From positions 1 to 48,977 of IMG/VR virus record IMGVR_UViG_3300025120_000095: a DNA stretch of 48,977 bases; one strand, 5' to 3'. Shown one piece after another: positions 38,718 to 45,234 of this stretch. The DNA is from a virus. The notes below the pieces were generated by a model. It was not told the origin of the DNA. It saw only the letters and a list, made by a program, of their open reading frames with translations, and made no database searches. The translations under genes and the position numbers were made by a program. Numbering within the stretch: the first letter of the stretch is position 1; each line of letters opens with the position of its first letter.

Positions 38718-38944
38718 GAGATGTTTTCCTCTTCAGACTTCTTCCGATACCTGTCTTTCATTATCATTCCGGGCAGAAGACCAAACATGAACCCTCGGTT
38801 TTCCTTCCCAAGCTTGTCATAAAGCATTGCTGCTGGAGAGAATGTTTTCAGTAACCCGCCCATATCTTTTTCCATAGGCTTCATGTCTTCAGCAACGCCG
38901 CCGCCAGCCATTTTCATCTTCTTGCTCTGATCTTTGTATTTCAT
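38714..38944 (-). CDS. Small protein with KMKM-GGGVAED motif
   Basis: A 76-residue protein beginning MKYKDQSKKMKMAGGGVAED. It has a hydrophobic stretch (GFMFGLLPGMIM) and a charged end. The start resembles the previous protein, which suggests duplication of a short targeting or interaction motif. The role is unknown. Confidence 0.62.
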   Translation of the reverse strand: MKYKDQSKKMKMAGGGVAEDMKPMEKDMGGLLKTFSPAAMLYDKLGKENRGFMFGLLPGMIMKDRYRKKSEEENIS

Positions 38945-38945
38945 C

Positions 38946-39167
38946 TTAGTTTCCTTTTATTGGAATGTTGGAAGCTTTCTTTATGGGTCGGACTTCAGTT
39001 AAAACAATTTTAATAAGGTCGTAATTTTTTCCAACCTTTTTGTTTGTTTCCGCAACTGAAGTTTCCAAAACTGCTACTTTCTTGTCCATATCAACCAAAA
39101 GCAAAATAGCCCAGCCGCCAATGGCTAAACAGCAAGATGTTAAAACAGTTACCAAATGACCTTTCAT
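38946..39167 (-). CDS. Small membrane-anchored protein
   Basis: A 73-residue protein with one N-terminal membrane segment (about residues 5-25, VTVLTSCCLAIGGWAILLLV) and a short coiled coil (MDKKVAVLETSVAETNKKV). The topology is like small holins or spanin-like proteins, but the gene lies among head genes. It overlaps the basic protein gene by four bases. Confidence 0.62.
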   Translation of the reverse strand: MKGHLVTVLTSCCLAIGGWAILLLVDMDKKVAVLETSVAETNKKVGKNYDLIKIVLTEVRPIKKASNIPIKGN

Positions 39168-39523
39168 GACCGCCTCTTAACGCCCTTCACAGACTTCTGT
39201 GATTTAGGAGGAGACTTCTTTGATTTTCCGGGGCCACCCCAAAGCTCTTTATTAGCCCAGTACGCAGCAGACATCTTACCCTTCTTGATGTTTTTGCCAT
39301 GACGAGCCTTAAAACTTCTTCGAGCTTCAGGGGAGTAGTTGTGCCCCATTGACGAGTCACCATAATGAATAAGCTTGACCTTATCGCCGTCTTTAGCAAG
39401 AACCATCCCTTTCTTGCCGGAACGATTAGACCGCTTTGGCTTGTTAAACCCAGCAAACTTAGTGCCGCGATACTCAATGCCGCCACTAGGTAACCTCGTT
39501 ACGCCGGGATAAGCCTTAGCCAT
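39164..39523 (-). CDS. Basic conserved phage protein
   Basis: A 119-residue protein rich in Lys, Arg, Gly and Ser. The core (KKGMVLAKDGDKVKLIHYGD, then SFKARHGKNIKKGKMSAAYWANKELWG) is conserved in many marine phages. The likely functions are DNA binding or head assembly; no enzyme signature is seen. Confidence 0.65.
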   Translation of the reverse strand: MAKAYPGVTRLPSGGIEYRGTKFAGFNKPKRSNRSGKKGMVLAKDGDKVKLIHYGDSSMGHNYSPEARRSFKARHGKNIKKGKMSAAYWANKELWGGPGKSKKSPPKSQKSVKGVKRRS

Positions 39524-39525
39524 TA

Positions 39526-39930
39526 TCAGTAACTTTTCTTACCTGAAAGAAGGATCGTGTAAGTATCGGTGTTAGCATGACCAACTGTCGTAAACAGAAC
39601 GTCACCAGTTACACCAGAACCTGCATTGTTCCAGATACCACCAAAATCCCTGTAATCATGATGACCGGAAGAAGTCTCGCCTAATTCAATTACAAAGGCA
39701 TTGCTCGTTGCGTCGAAAAGCAACTGAACCTTCATCCCCACACACTGCCACCAAATCTGCTCAATGGTAAATTTGGTACATGCGTTTTGAGTCACATGCT
39801 CTTTTTCAAGTGCCGATACATCAACTTTGACAACGGCAGCTTCACCTGAGCCGTCACTGATGTTCGTAAACTTGAACGCAGCGTTTTTCTGGCCATCAAC
39901 AATCGTTTGGGTTGTTACCGCATCTGCCAC
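39526..39930 (-). CDS. Conserved beta-rich virion protein
   Basis: A 134-residue protein starting with GTG at 39930, seven bases after AAGGAG. It is beta-rich with IWWQCVGMKVQLLFDA, ELGETSSGHHDYRDFGGIWN and YTILLSGKKSY. Such proteins often lie a few genes after the capsid gene in marine phages and may decorate or close the head. The role is unknown. Confidence 0.65.
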   Translation of the reverse strand: MADAVTTQTIVDGQKNAAFKFTNISDGSGEAAVVKVDVSALEKEHVTQNACTKFTIEQIWWQCVGMKVQLLFDATSNAFVIELGETSSGHHDYRDFGGIWNNAGSGVTGDVLFTTVGHANTDTYTILLSGKKSY

Positions 39931-39934
39931 GAGC

Positions 39935-40078
39935 TTACTCCTTTATCTTCCCCTGCAAGACAAGGGACTTGTACTCAGCACTCCCCACGGGGGGAGTGCT
40001 GGCAGCAACGGCCTTTTTTGCAGGAGCTTTAGGTGCGGACTTTTTTTCCGCAGCCTTAACCTTTGGTTTCGTCGCCAT
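39935..40078 (-). CDS. Small Lys/Ala-rich protein, 47 residues
   Basis: A short gene (MATKPKVKAAEKKSAPKAPAK... to LVLQGKIKE). The Lys/Ala/Pro-rich first half resembles histone-tail-like peptides and may bind DNA. The second half contains a strong hairpin at DNA level (39976-40001). It lies between the beta-rich protein downstream and the large structural protein upstream. Confidence 0.65.
   Translation of the reverse strand: MATKPKVKAAEKKSAPKAPAKKAVAASTPPVGSAEYKSLVLQGKIKE
39976..40001 (-). promoter_or_regulatory. Strong hairpin, possible attenuator
   Basis: CAGCACTCCCC (39976-39986) and GGGGAGTGCTG (39991-40001) form a perfect 11-pair stem with a four-base loop. No T-run follows on the minus strand. 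Lying within a small gene, it may slow transcription or mark a site for RNA processing between capsid-module genes. Confidence 0.5.
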
Positions 40079-40088
40079 GTTCTAGTTC

Positions 40089-40805
40089 CTATCGATTTTG
40101 AGAAGCGAACAGGTAATCTACCGCCATAGACTTTGTGCCCGTAGCAGAACCAGAAAGTTCCATAGCGCCAATGGTCATGTTTTCGTCATCAGGAATATTG
40201 GCAGTATGAGTAGCTACAAGAAGCCGGTTTACAAAAAACTCAACACTTGATGTGTTGGTCACATGGAAACCGAGCGTCACTGCCGTACCACTGGCAATAT
40301 CAATCCCTGAATCCGTTGAGGTTTCCGTACCGTCTTTTTCTGTCTTGCAAAGAATATTGCTGTCACCATCGTTTACCTGAAATACAATCCGGTCAGCAGC
40401 AGCAAGCATTGCTTCGGGGTTAGTCGCAAAGTTAACGGTCAAGCCAACGCAGATATCCATGTTACTACCCTCTGCATCCGTAGGGGTAAGCTTGGTTTCA
40501 AACCAGACATCACGATCTGCGTTAACGGCAAAAATCTCATTGCCTTGTACAGAAGCACCATCATTGTCGGTGGTTGCCTGACTTGACAGGACCAACGTCC
40601 CGCTTTCAGCGTCAGCACCAAGAGCAGCAGAAGCACTACTGTCTTTGACTACTGTCCAGTCATTTGTTGCGTCTAGGGCAATACCCGTAAAGTCGTCCAT
40701 ATAAACGACGTAGTCGGGGCTTGCGGTAATCGGCAGGTTAGAAAACCATTTGCGGCTTCCATCCTTACCTGCGTGAAGGATAGGTCCAGTAAAGTGCACA
40801 GCCAT
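40089..40805 (-). CDS. Head-associated structural protein, sandwich-like
   Basis: A 238-residue beta-rich protein with HFTGPILHAGKDGSRKWFSN, MDDFTGIALDATNDWTVVKD and VEFFVNRLLVATHTANIP. The strand order resembles a concanavalin-type jelly-roll, often used in head fibres or decoration. AGGAGA lies before the ATG. It is the first gene downstream of the terminator that follows the capsid gene, so it may depend on read-through. Confidence 0.62.
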   Translation of the reverse strand: MAVHFTGPILHAGKDGSRKWFSNLPITASPDYVVYMDDFTGIALDATNDWTVVKDSSASAALGADAESGTLVLSSQATTDNDGASVQGNEIFAVNADRDVWFETKLTPTDAEGSNMDICVGLTVNFATNPEAMLAAADRIVFQVNDGDSNILCKTEKDGTETSTDSGIDIASGTAVTLGFHVTNTSSVEFFVNRLLVATHTANIPDDENMTIGAMELSGSATGTKSMAVDYLFASQNR

Positions 40806-40854
40806 GTTATGTCTCCTGTCGTGGCTAGTGTCGGCTTTCGCCGTCAGGATGTAT

Positions 40855-40882
40855 AAAAAAGGGGAGGGGCGAACCCCTCCCC
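40855..40882 (-). terminator. Intrinsic terminator after the capsid gene
   Basis: On the minus strand GGGGAGGGG (40882-40874) pairs with CCCCTCCCC (40869-40861) around a TTCG loop, followed by TTTTTT (40860-40855) and ATA. It is a near-ideal intrinsic terminator ten bases after the capsid stop codon. Confidence 0.93.
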
Positions 40883-40891
40883 CCTACGGTT

Positions 40892-41800
40892 TTAGGAAGA
40901 ACCCGGAGAACCGTAAATTCCGAGAGGGTCCGATACTCCGAAGGAGTAGCGTTCCCGTGCCTTATAACGGACATTACCAGTATCGAAGTCACCGTCCATG
41001 CTGGTCTGCATGGGAGTGCGCTCGAAATGCTTCATGCCATTAGGAACATCGGTAACGATAAAGAAGGCGTTACTATCGGTCAGGTAGTGGTTGACCTCAT
41101 AACCCTCTGGAATCGAACCGTTGCTACGAATAGCATTGATGTCGTTATCAGCAGTTCCAACCCGAAGCTCCGACTGGAGAATACGAGTTGCAACAAACGT
41201 CAGTGCAGGTGGAATAATCAACCTACGTGGACGGGCTGCAATAAGAAGACCACGCTCATCGACGTATGCAGCAATATCAATTACCGCATTCTCAAGAGTG
41301 GTTTCGTTCAAGTCAGCCGCTGTTGCTGGACGGTTGGAGTTCGTGCCACCCGCAACCGTTGGGTGAGAAGCATTAAAAAGCGTTACACCATCACCAGACT
41401 GATAGGTGTCAAACCCCGTATTCAGGGGAGTAACAGCCTTGGTCTGCTTGCTGTAAGCCATGCCACGAGCCAGAGCCTTGGTATAACGAGCCGAGAGCGA
41501 GTCATACAGGTTGTCTTCCATTGCCTCTTCGGTAATGGAAAAGCCCATAGCAACCGTCTCATGGTTATACCGAGCCGTAAATGACTCCTGTGCGCTGTCG
41601 TAAGAAATAGCTTCGCCTTCGGGCTTAACCGGAGCGGAACCAAATCCAGACAACTTAACTTCTTCCTCAAAGCTACGATCAGAACTTTCTGTCTCGTAGA
41701 TCATCGTGTGTTCGTCTTCGTACTTTTCGTACTCCAAACCGAACAGGGCGTTTAGGCCCGGAAGAAGTTCTTTAAGGAGTTGTGTTCTTGCAATAGCCAT
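40892..41800 (-). CDS. Major capsid protein
   Basis: A 302-residue HK97-fold-type coat protein. The N-terminal helix (RTQLLKELLPGLNALFGLEYEKYEDEH) is followed by an E-loop-like strand region (FEEEVKLSGFGSAPVKPEGEAI, in parts) and the spine helix (TEEAMEDNLYDSLSARYTKALARGMAYSKQT). P- and A-domain strands (RRLIIPPALTFVATRIL, AFFIVTDVPNG, RYSFGVSDPLGIYGS) complete it. It resembles the Mu gpT-type major head subunit. Size, order after scaffold and decoration genes, and the terminator behind it agree with high expression. AGGGGGA precedes the ATG. Confidence 0.85.
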   Translation of the reverse strand: MAIARTQLLKELLPGLNALFGLEYEKYEDEHTMIYETESSDRSFEEEVKLSGFGSAPVKPEGEAISYDSAQESFTARYNHETVAMGFSITEEAMEDNLYDSLSARYTKALARGMAYSKQTKAVTPLNTGFDTYQSGDGVTLFNASHPTVAGGTNSNRPATAADLNETTLENAVIDIAAYVDERGLLIAARPRRLIIPPALTFVATRILQSELRVGTADNDINAIRSNGSIPEGYEVNHYLTDSNAFFIVTDVPNGMKHFERTPMQTSMDGDFDTGNVRYKARERYSFGVSDPLGIYGSPGSS

Positions 41801-41812
41801 AACTCAATCCCC

Positions 41813-42415
41813 CTATGCCGAACCAGTTGTGGATGAATGCTGGTGATAGTTAAACTTGCACACCAGAATTGGGAAAGTCGTACCCTTCTCATCCCCTTCG
41901 TTTCCGCCGAGATAGTCAATCACCCGAATTGGGTTCTGAGCATCGGTAGAAAGTTCGGAAATATCCAGAGCAACACGGCTAACATTTAAAGTAGTGTTAG
42001 GTGCAGTCTGAACTAGAAGAGTGTTTTTCCCGTAAATGTCCCCTACGTTAGTAGGCGCAGCATCCGCTTGGATGGTGAACAGAACATTAGGATCATCGAC
42101 GACATACGCCATAGCGTCGGAGGCAACCAAACTGGCTGGCCACTTTTGGCTAAACGTAAGCTGTCCAGAGTTGGGGTCTGTGTACTTACAGCCCATGAAA
42201 ACACCGACCATATCAATGGCGGTAGAGTCGTCGCCCGTTGCGGACTGCTTCTCAATGGTAGTAGCGGCTCCACCATCTACTAGCTGAACAATGTCACCTA
42301 CGCAGATAGCTGTGCCATAGCCTGAGGCTATTGGATATTGGCGCGATACTTCTAACGAACCACTATCCAACCGACCAATGGGGCGCAGACCGAAGGGTGC
42401 AGCAGTTGAGGACAT
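41813..42415 (-). CDS. Capsid decoration-type protein
   Basis: A 200-residue beta-rich protein starting SSTAAPFGLRPIGRLDSGS. It has strands such as YGTAICVGDIVQLVDGG and the C-terminal FPILVCKFNYHQHSS. Proteins of this type lie directly before the major capsid gene in many marine phages and are thought to be decoration or stabilising proteins. AAGGAGA precedes the ATG. A terminator lies upstream of it at 42444-42470. Confidence 0.68.
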   Translation of the reverse strand: MSSTAAPFGLRPIGRLDSGSLEVSRQYPIASGYGTAICVGDIVQLVDGGAATTIEKQSATGDDSTAIDMVGVFMGCKYTDPNSGQLTFSQKWPASLVASDAMAYVVDDPNVLFTIQADAAPTNVGDIYGKNTLLVQTAPNTTLNVSRVALDISELSTDAQNPIRVIDYLGGNEGDEKGTTFPILVCKFNYHQHSSTTGSA

Positions 42416-42443
42416 TTCTGTCTCCTTTTCGCATCTTCAGTTG

Positions 42444-42470
42444 AAAAAAACCCATAGGACTTACTATGAG
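42444..42470 (-). terminator. Intrinsic terminator before the decoration and capsid genes
   Basis: On the minus strand CTCATAG (42470-42464) pairs with CTATGGG (42457-42451), seven pairs with one G-U, loop of six, followed by TTTTTTT (42450-42444). It is weaker than the one after the capsid gene. It would reduce read-through into the decoration and capsid genes unless they have their own promoter. Confidence 0.7.
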
Positions 42471-42970
42471 CGGCCATTTCCGAAACCAACCCGCGTCTGG
42501 TTCTCTGAACGGAGAACCGGCATCCGTGGATCGCTTTCTCTTAGATAGCTCTGGTCAACTGCATCAATCTGCTGTTTGGTTTTGTTTGCATAATAATCAT
42601 CCCGCTGTCGCATATTCTCTTCAGCGGTGCGGCAAAGCAATAAACCACCAACTTCAATAGACCCTTCAAACCGCGAGTTGTGGTCAGTCAGGACTTGCAT
42701 TTCAGGATGGTCGTCAACAGGAACAGGTTCCCAACCCTCTCTAAAGCGTTGAGAAACATTCGTGTTGTCGGCTTCCCCTAAAGTGGCCGTGCGTACCCAT
42801 CGATACACATAACCGTCTACAGGAGTAGGCTCAGGCAAAAGTGACGGAGGTGCCCAGCTTTTTTTGCGCTCACTCATCTCGCGGGTTTCTCTATCACCCA
42901 AGCTGGCGGCGGTTCTTGATTCGCGCTTGTCGCCATCAAACAGTTCACTATTATCTTTATCTTCAACCAT
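42464..42970 (-). CDS. Conserved structural-module protein
   Basis: A 168-residue protein with an acidic, charged start (KDNSELFDGDKRES), a middle YVYRWVRTATLGEADNTNVS, then RFREGWEPVPVDDHPE and a charged C-terminal helix. The RWVR...GEADNxNVxxRFREGWEPV pattern is common in marine phages next to scaffold genes. It overlaps the scaffold gene by eight bases. The role is unknown. Confidence 0.65.
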   Translation of the reverse strand: MVEDKDNSELFDGDKRESRTAASLGDRETREMSERKKSWAPPSLLPEPTPVDGYVYRWVRTATLGEADNTNVSQRFREGWEPVPVDDHPEMQVLTDHNSRFEGSIEVGGLLLCRTAEENMRQRDDYYANKTKQQIDAVDQSYLRESDPRMPVLRSENQTRVGFGNGRS

Positions 42971-43949
42971 TCGCTTGATCCTTCAAAAGCTGCTTCGCGT
43001 ACTGTTCGTTAGTAATCCCAAGTTTTCTAGCGAGGTCCACTTGGGTCTTCGTGAGTCTGGCTCGCGTTGGTTTTTTGTTACTGCTACGAGTAGCTGGCGC
43101 AACCACGGGGACCACTGTTTCATCCGACTCAACTTCTACTGAAATACTTTCAGAATCCGTTGACTCACGAACACCAGAAGAAACAGAACTTTCTGTGGCA
43201 CCATTTTGGTAGTTATTGTTAATTTCGTCAATAGGGAAATGTTTTCGCATTTCATCATCAATCATTTCGTAATACTCTGAACCGTTTGGATGAACTCCTT
43301 TTTGCTGCGTAAGTTCATAATGCAAGCCCATCGCATAAGCAGTCAGCTTTTGATCTTTCTGAAACCACGGGTTTCTTCTTATCCAATCCGTGTCCCGCTC
43401 TGTTAGGGTAATATCAGGTTTCTGCGATAAAGCAGCAGCAGGAGCGGGGGCGGGAGCTTGAGCAAGAACCTCTCTCTGAGTAATCGCTTCTTGAAGCTTG
43501 CGCCCGTCAAACATCAACTCGTTAAGCTGCGTCTGAGCAGAAACAATTTCTTCGGCGTTTCCTTCGTCATAAGCTTTGGTCAGGTCTGACTGTGCCTGAG
43601 CAAGATCAGCGTCGTTCTTTGCTTTGGTAACATCAAACAAAGCCGAGTTACCGCTTTTTAGCAAAGCCTTAAGCTGTTCATTCTCTTGACGTATGGTTTG
43701 GGCAACATTGATGGCCTCGGTCTGCATACGTTGTGCTGCTTCAGCTTCACGCCTTTTGTCATGAAACTCACGTTTAAGCTGACCAATCCTGTCCTGCGCT
43801 CGTTGACCGACACCCTTGATTTCGTCGTCATCATCGGAAGCACCGTTGCCCAAGAAAGGACGATCTTCTTCCGGGGTGTCATCAATAACCTCAATCTCAA
43901 AAAGTTCTTCTTGGGGTTTTTCCTCTACTTCAAGTTTTTCTTCAGCCAT
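42963..43949 (-). CDS. Scaffold protein
   Basis: A 328-residue protein typical of head scaffolds: an acidic N-terminus (EEKLEVEEKPQEELFEIEV), a long coiled coil about residues 50-160 (FHDKRREAEAAQRMQTEAIN, then EQLKALLKSG), an Ala/Pro linker and a basic C-terminal helix (KKPTRARLTKTQVDLARKLG). The basic end would bind the capsid protein during assembly. It lies upstream of the decoration and capsid genes, as in most tailed phages. Confidence 0.75.
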   Translation of the reverse strand: MAEEKLEVEEKPQEELFEIEVIDDTPEEDRPFLGNGASDDDDEIKGVGQRAQDRIGQLKREFHDKRREAEAAQRMQTEAINVAQTIRQENEQLKALLKSGNSALFDVTKAKNDADLAQAQSDLTKAYDEGNAEEIVSAQTQLNELMFDGRKLQEAITQREVLAQAPAPAPAAALSQKPDITLTERDTDWIRRNPWFQKDQKLTAYAMGLHYELTQQKGVHPNGSEYYEMIDDEMRKHFPIDEINNNYQNGATESSVSSGVRESTDSESISVEVESDETVVPVVAPATRSSNKKPTRARLTKTQVDLARKLGITNEQYAKQLLKDQANG

Positions 43950-43951
43950 TT

Positions 43952-44356
43952 CTAAGCCCTCGTAATGCCGCGTGGGTCTTCCACAACAGCCTCAACATTA
44001 TCGTCATTAATAAGACGGAACTCTTTACCGTGGATACGGATGCGGGTTCCCTGAAAAGCACGGAATAAAATGAAGTCCCCTTCCTTACAGTAAGCTCCTG
44101 TAGGAAACTTCTTGCTCTGGTCTGCCGTTTGGTCGTAACAATCTGGACCTATCTTCAGCACAAAGCCTACTACTGTAGAATATTCCTCAAGCTCCCTAAC
44201 TATGTCAGGCTTGATAATGCCACCTTCGGTGGTCTCTCCAATTTCAGGAAGGGCTATCAGTATTTTATAGCCGCAGGGCTGTGGTAGCTGAGAGGCCGTT
44301 TCTTCTTCAACTGCCTCTTTGAGCGCAGGGCGCTCTTTCTCTAACGTCTTCGTCAT
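43952..44356 (-). CDS. GroES-like co-chaperonin
   Basis: A 134-residue protein starting at ATG 44356; the longer frame begins with TTG. After a charged N-terminal extension it has the Cpn10 pattern: GYKILIALPEIGETTEGGII is the first strand and mobile loop (the GGII part would contact GroEL), then VGFVLKIGPDCY, GAYCKEGDFILFRAF and RIHGKEFRLINDDNVEAVV. Phage co-chaperonins such as T4 gp31 replace GroES to fold their own capsid protein. The place just before the scaffold and capsid genes supports the same role. Confidence 0.85.
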   Translation of the reverse strand: MTKTLEKERPALKEAVEEETASQLPQPCGYKILIALPEIGETTEGGIIKPDIVRELEEYSTVVGFVLKIGPDCYDQTADQSKKFPTGAYCKEGDFILFRAFQGTRIRIHGKEFRLINDDNVEAVVEDPRGITRA

Positions 44357-44421
44357 TCTTTCTGTCTCCGCGAGCAATGCTCGATTCGCGCTGAATTATT
44401 ACAGGCACAGCGGTATCCTGT

Positions 44422-44622
44422 TTAGTCATCGTCTTGCAGCTTGCTAGAGAGTTCAACCATCTCTCTCTCTACCATAGCTATTCCTTCTATGCGTCCGACC
44501 ATACGGCTGTACTCAGCCATATCTTTTGCACCACCAGACGCAAGATGATCTGCCCCGTCGTTCATCTGTTCTCGCATGAACTTCTGTAGACGAGTCAATA
44601 TGTGGTCACCTTGTATACTCAC
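44422..44622 (-). CDS. Small helical phage protein
   Basis: A 66-residue protein with one long helical region (HILTRLQKFMREQMND, then AEYSRMVGRIEGIAMVEREM). It is conserved in composition with small proteins near the portal in marine phages. It shares a base with the neighbouring start codon. A role in portal or head assembly is only inferred. Confidence 0.6.
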   Translation of the reverse strand: MSIQGDHILTRLQKFMREQMNDGADHLASGGAKDMAEYSRMVGRIEGIAMVEREMVELSSKLQDDD

Positions 44623-44873
44623 TAACGATACCTCCTTGTTTTTTTTGCAATTTTTTTAGGCTGTGCAACGTGCTGCTTACCTTTCTTTGTGCCCTTGCGT
44701 TTAGCCTTTGTAGTAGCAGCATATTCCTTGGAGCTTAATTTCTTGATAGCCCTTTCTGGAAGATACCTTTCCCCTGTTGCCTTCTTGCCCTGCGTGGACG
44801 GCTTGCCCGACTTGGTTCGCCACTTTTGCTTTGTCCAATCCTTCAGGGATTTCTGGGATTTTTTGAGGGGCAT
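44622..44873 (-). CDS. Small Lys-rich conserved protein
   Basis: An 83-residue, very basic protein with KSLKDWTKQKWRTKSGKPS and KKATGERYLPERAIKKLSSKEYAATTKAKR in parts. I recall this sequence type from phage and bacterial genomes, where it has no known function. It is TAATG-coupled to the next tiny basic gene. The strong positive charge suggests nucleic acid binding. Confidence 0.7.
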   Translation of the reverse strand: MPLKKSQKSLKDWTKQKWRTKSGKPSTQGKKATGERYLPERAIKKLSSKEYAATTKAKRKGTKKGKQHVAQPKKIAKKTRRYR

Positions 44874-45046
44874 TACTTGCCGACCTTTTTCATCGCTTGC
44901 TTGTGCGCGGCGGTAAAGGTGCTACCGTTTCGCATGACCTTTCTCATTTCAGCCATGTGTTTTTTAGTATGGTGGACGGCGTGTTTTTTCAGGGTGTCTT
45001 CCTGACGCTTTGTCAGCTTGCCGGGAGCTTTCTTTTTAACAGCCAT
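44873..45046 (-). CDS. Small Lys/His-rich protein, 57 residues
   Basis: A short gene (MAVKKKAPGKLTKRQEDTLK... to AMKKVGK) joined by shared bases in TAATG to both neighbours. It contains KKHAVHHTKKHMAEMRKVM, a His/Lys cluster that could bind metal or nucleic acid. Together with its neighbours it forms a run of three tiny basic proteins between co-chaperonin and portal. The function is unknown. Confidence 0.7.
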   Translation of the reverse strand: MAVKKKAPGKLTKRQEDTLKKHAVHHTKKHMAEMRKVMRNGSTFTAAHKQAMKKVGK

Positions 45047-45234
45047 TATTTGTATCCTCCACCAGCCTTCTTATACTGAGAAGCCAGCATTTGCGCTTTC
45101 CTTGCCGACCACTGTCCCGGCTTTCCACCCTTGCCACCTGACTTGATCTTATTGAACAAGCGTTTACGCATAGTGGGCTTTGTATAGTTTCCCGCTTCGT
45201 TGACCCGCGATTTAGTCTTCTTTTTTGCTGGCAT
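45046..45234 (-). CDS. Small basic protein, 62 residues
   Basis: Starts at 45234 (MPAKKKTKSRVNEAGNYTKP); an upstream in-frame start is less likely. The middle (MRKRLFNKIKSGGKGGKPGQ) and end (WSARKAQMLASQYKKAGGGYK) are strongly conserved in memory of other marine phage genomes. It overlaps the 3' end of the portal gene by 23 bases. A capsid or DNA-binding function is plausible but unknown. Confidence 0.72.
   Translation of the reverse strand: MPAKKKTKSRVNEAGNYTKPTMRKRLFNKIKSGGKGGKPGQWSARKAQMLASQYKKAGGGYK

Noticed and set aside
44371-44392. Overlapping inverted repeats before the co-chaperonin gene
   Set aside because: CGAGCA-A-TGCTCG and CGCGA/TCGCG are small, mutually exclusive and without a T-run; not enough to call a regulator.
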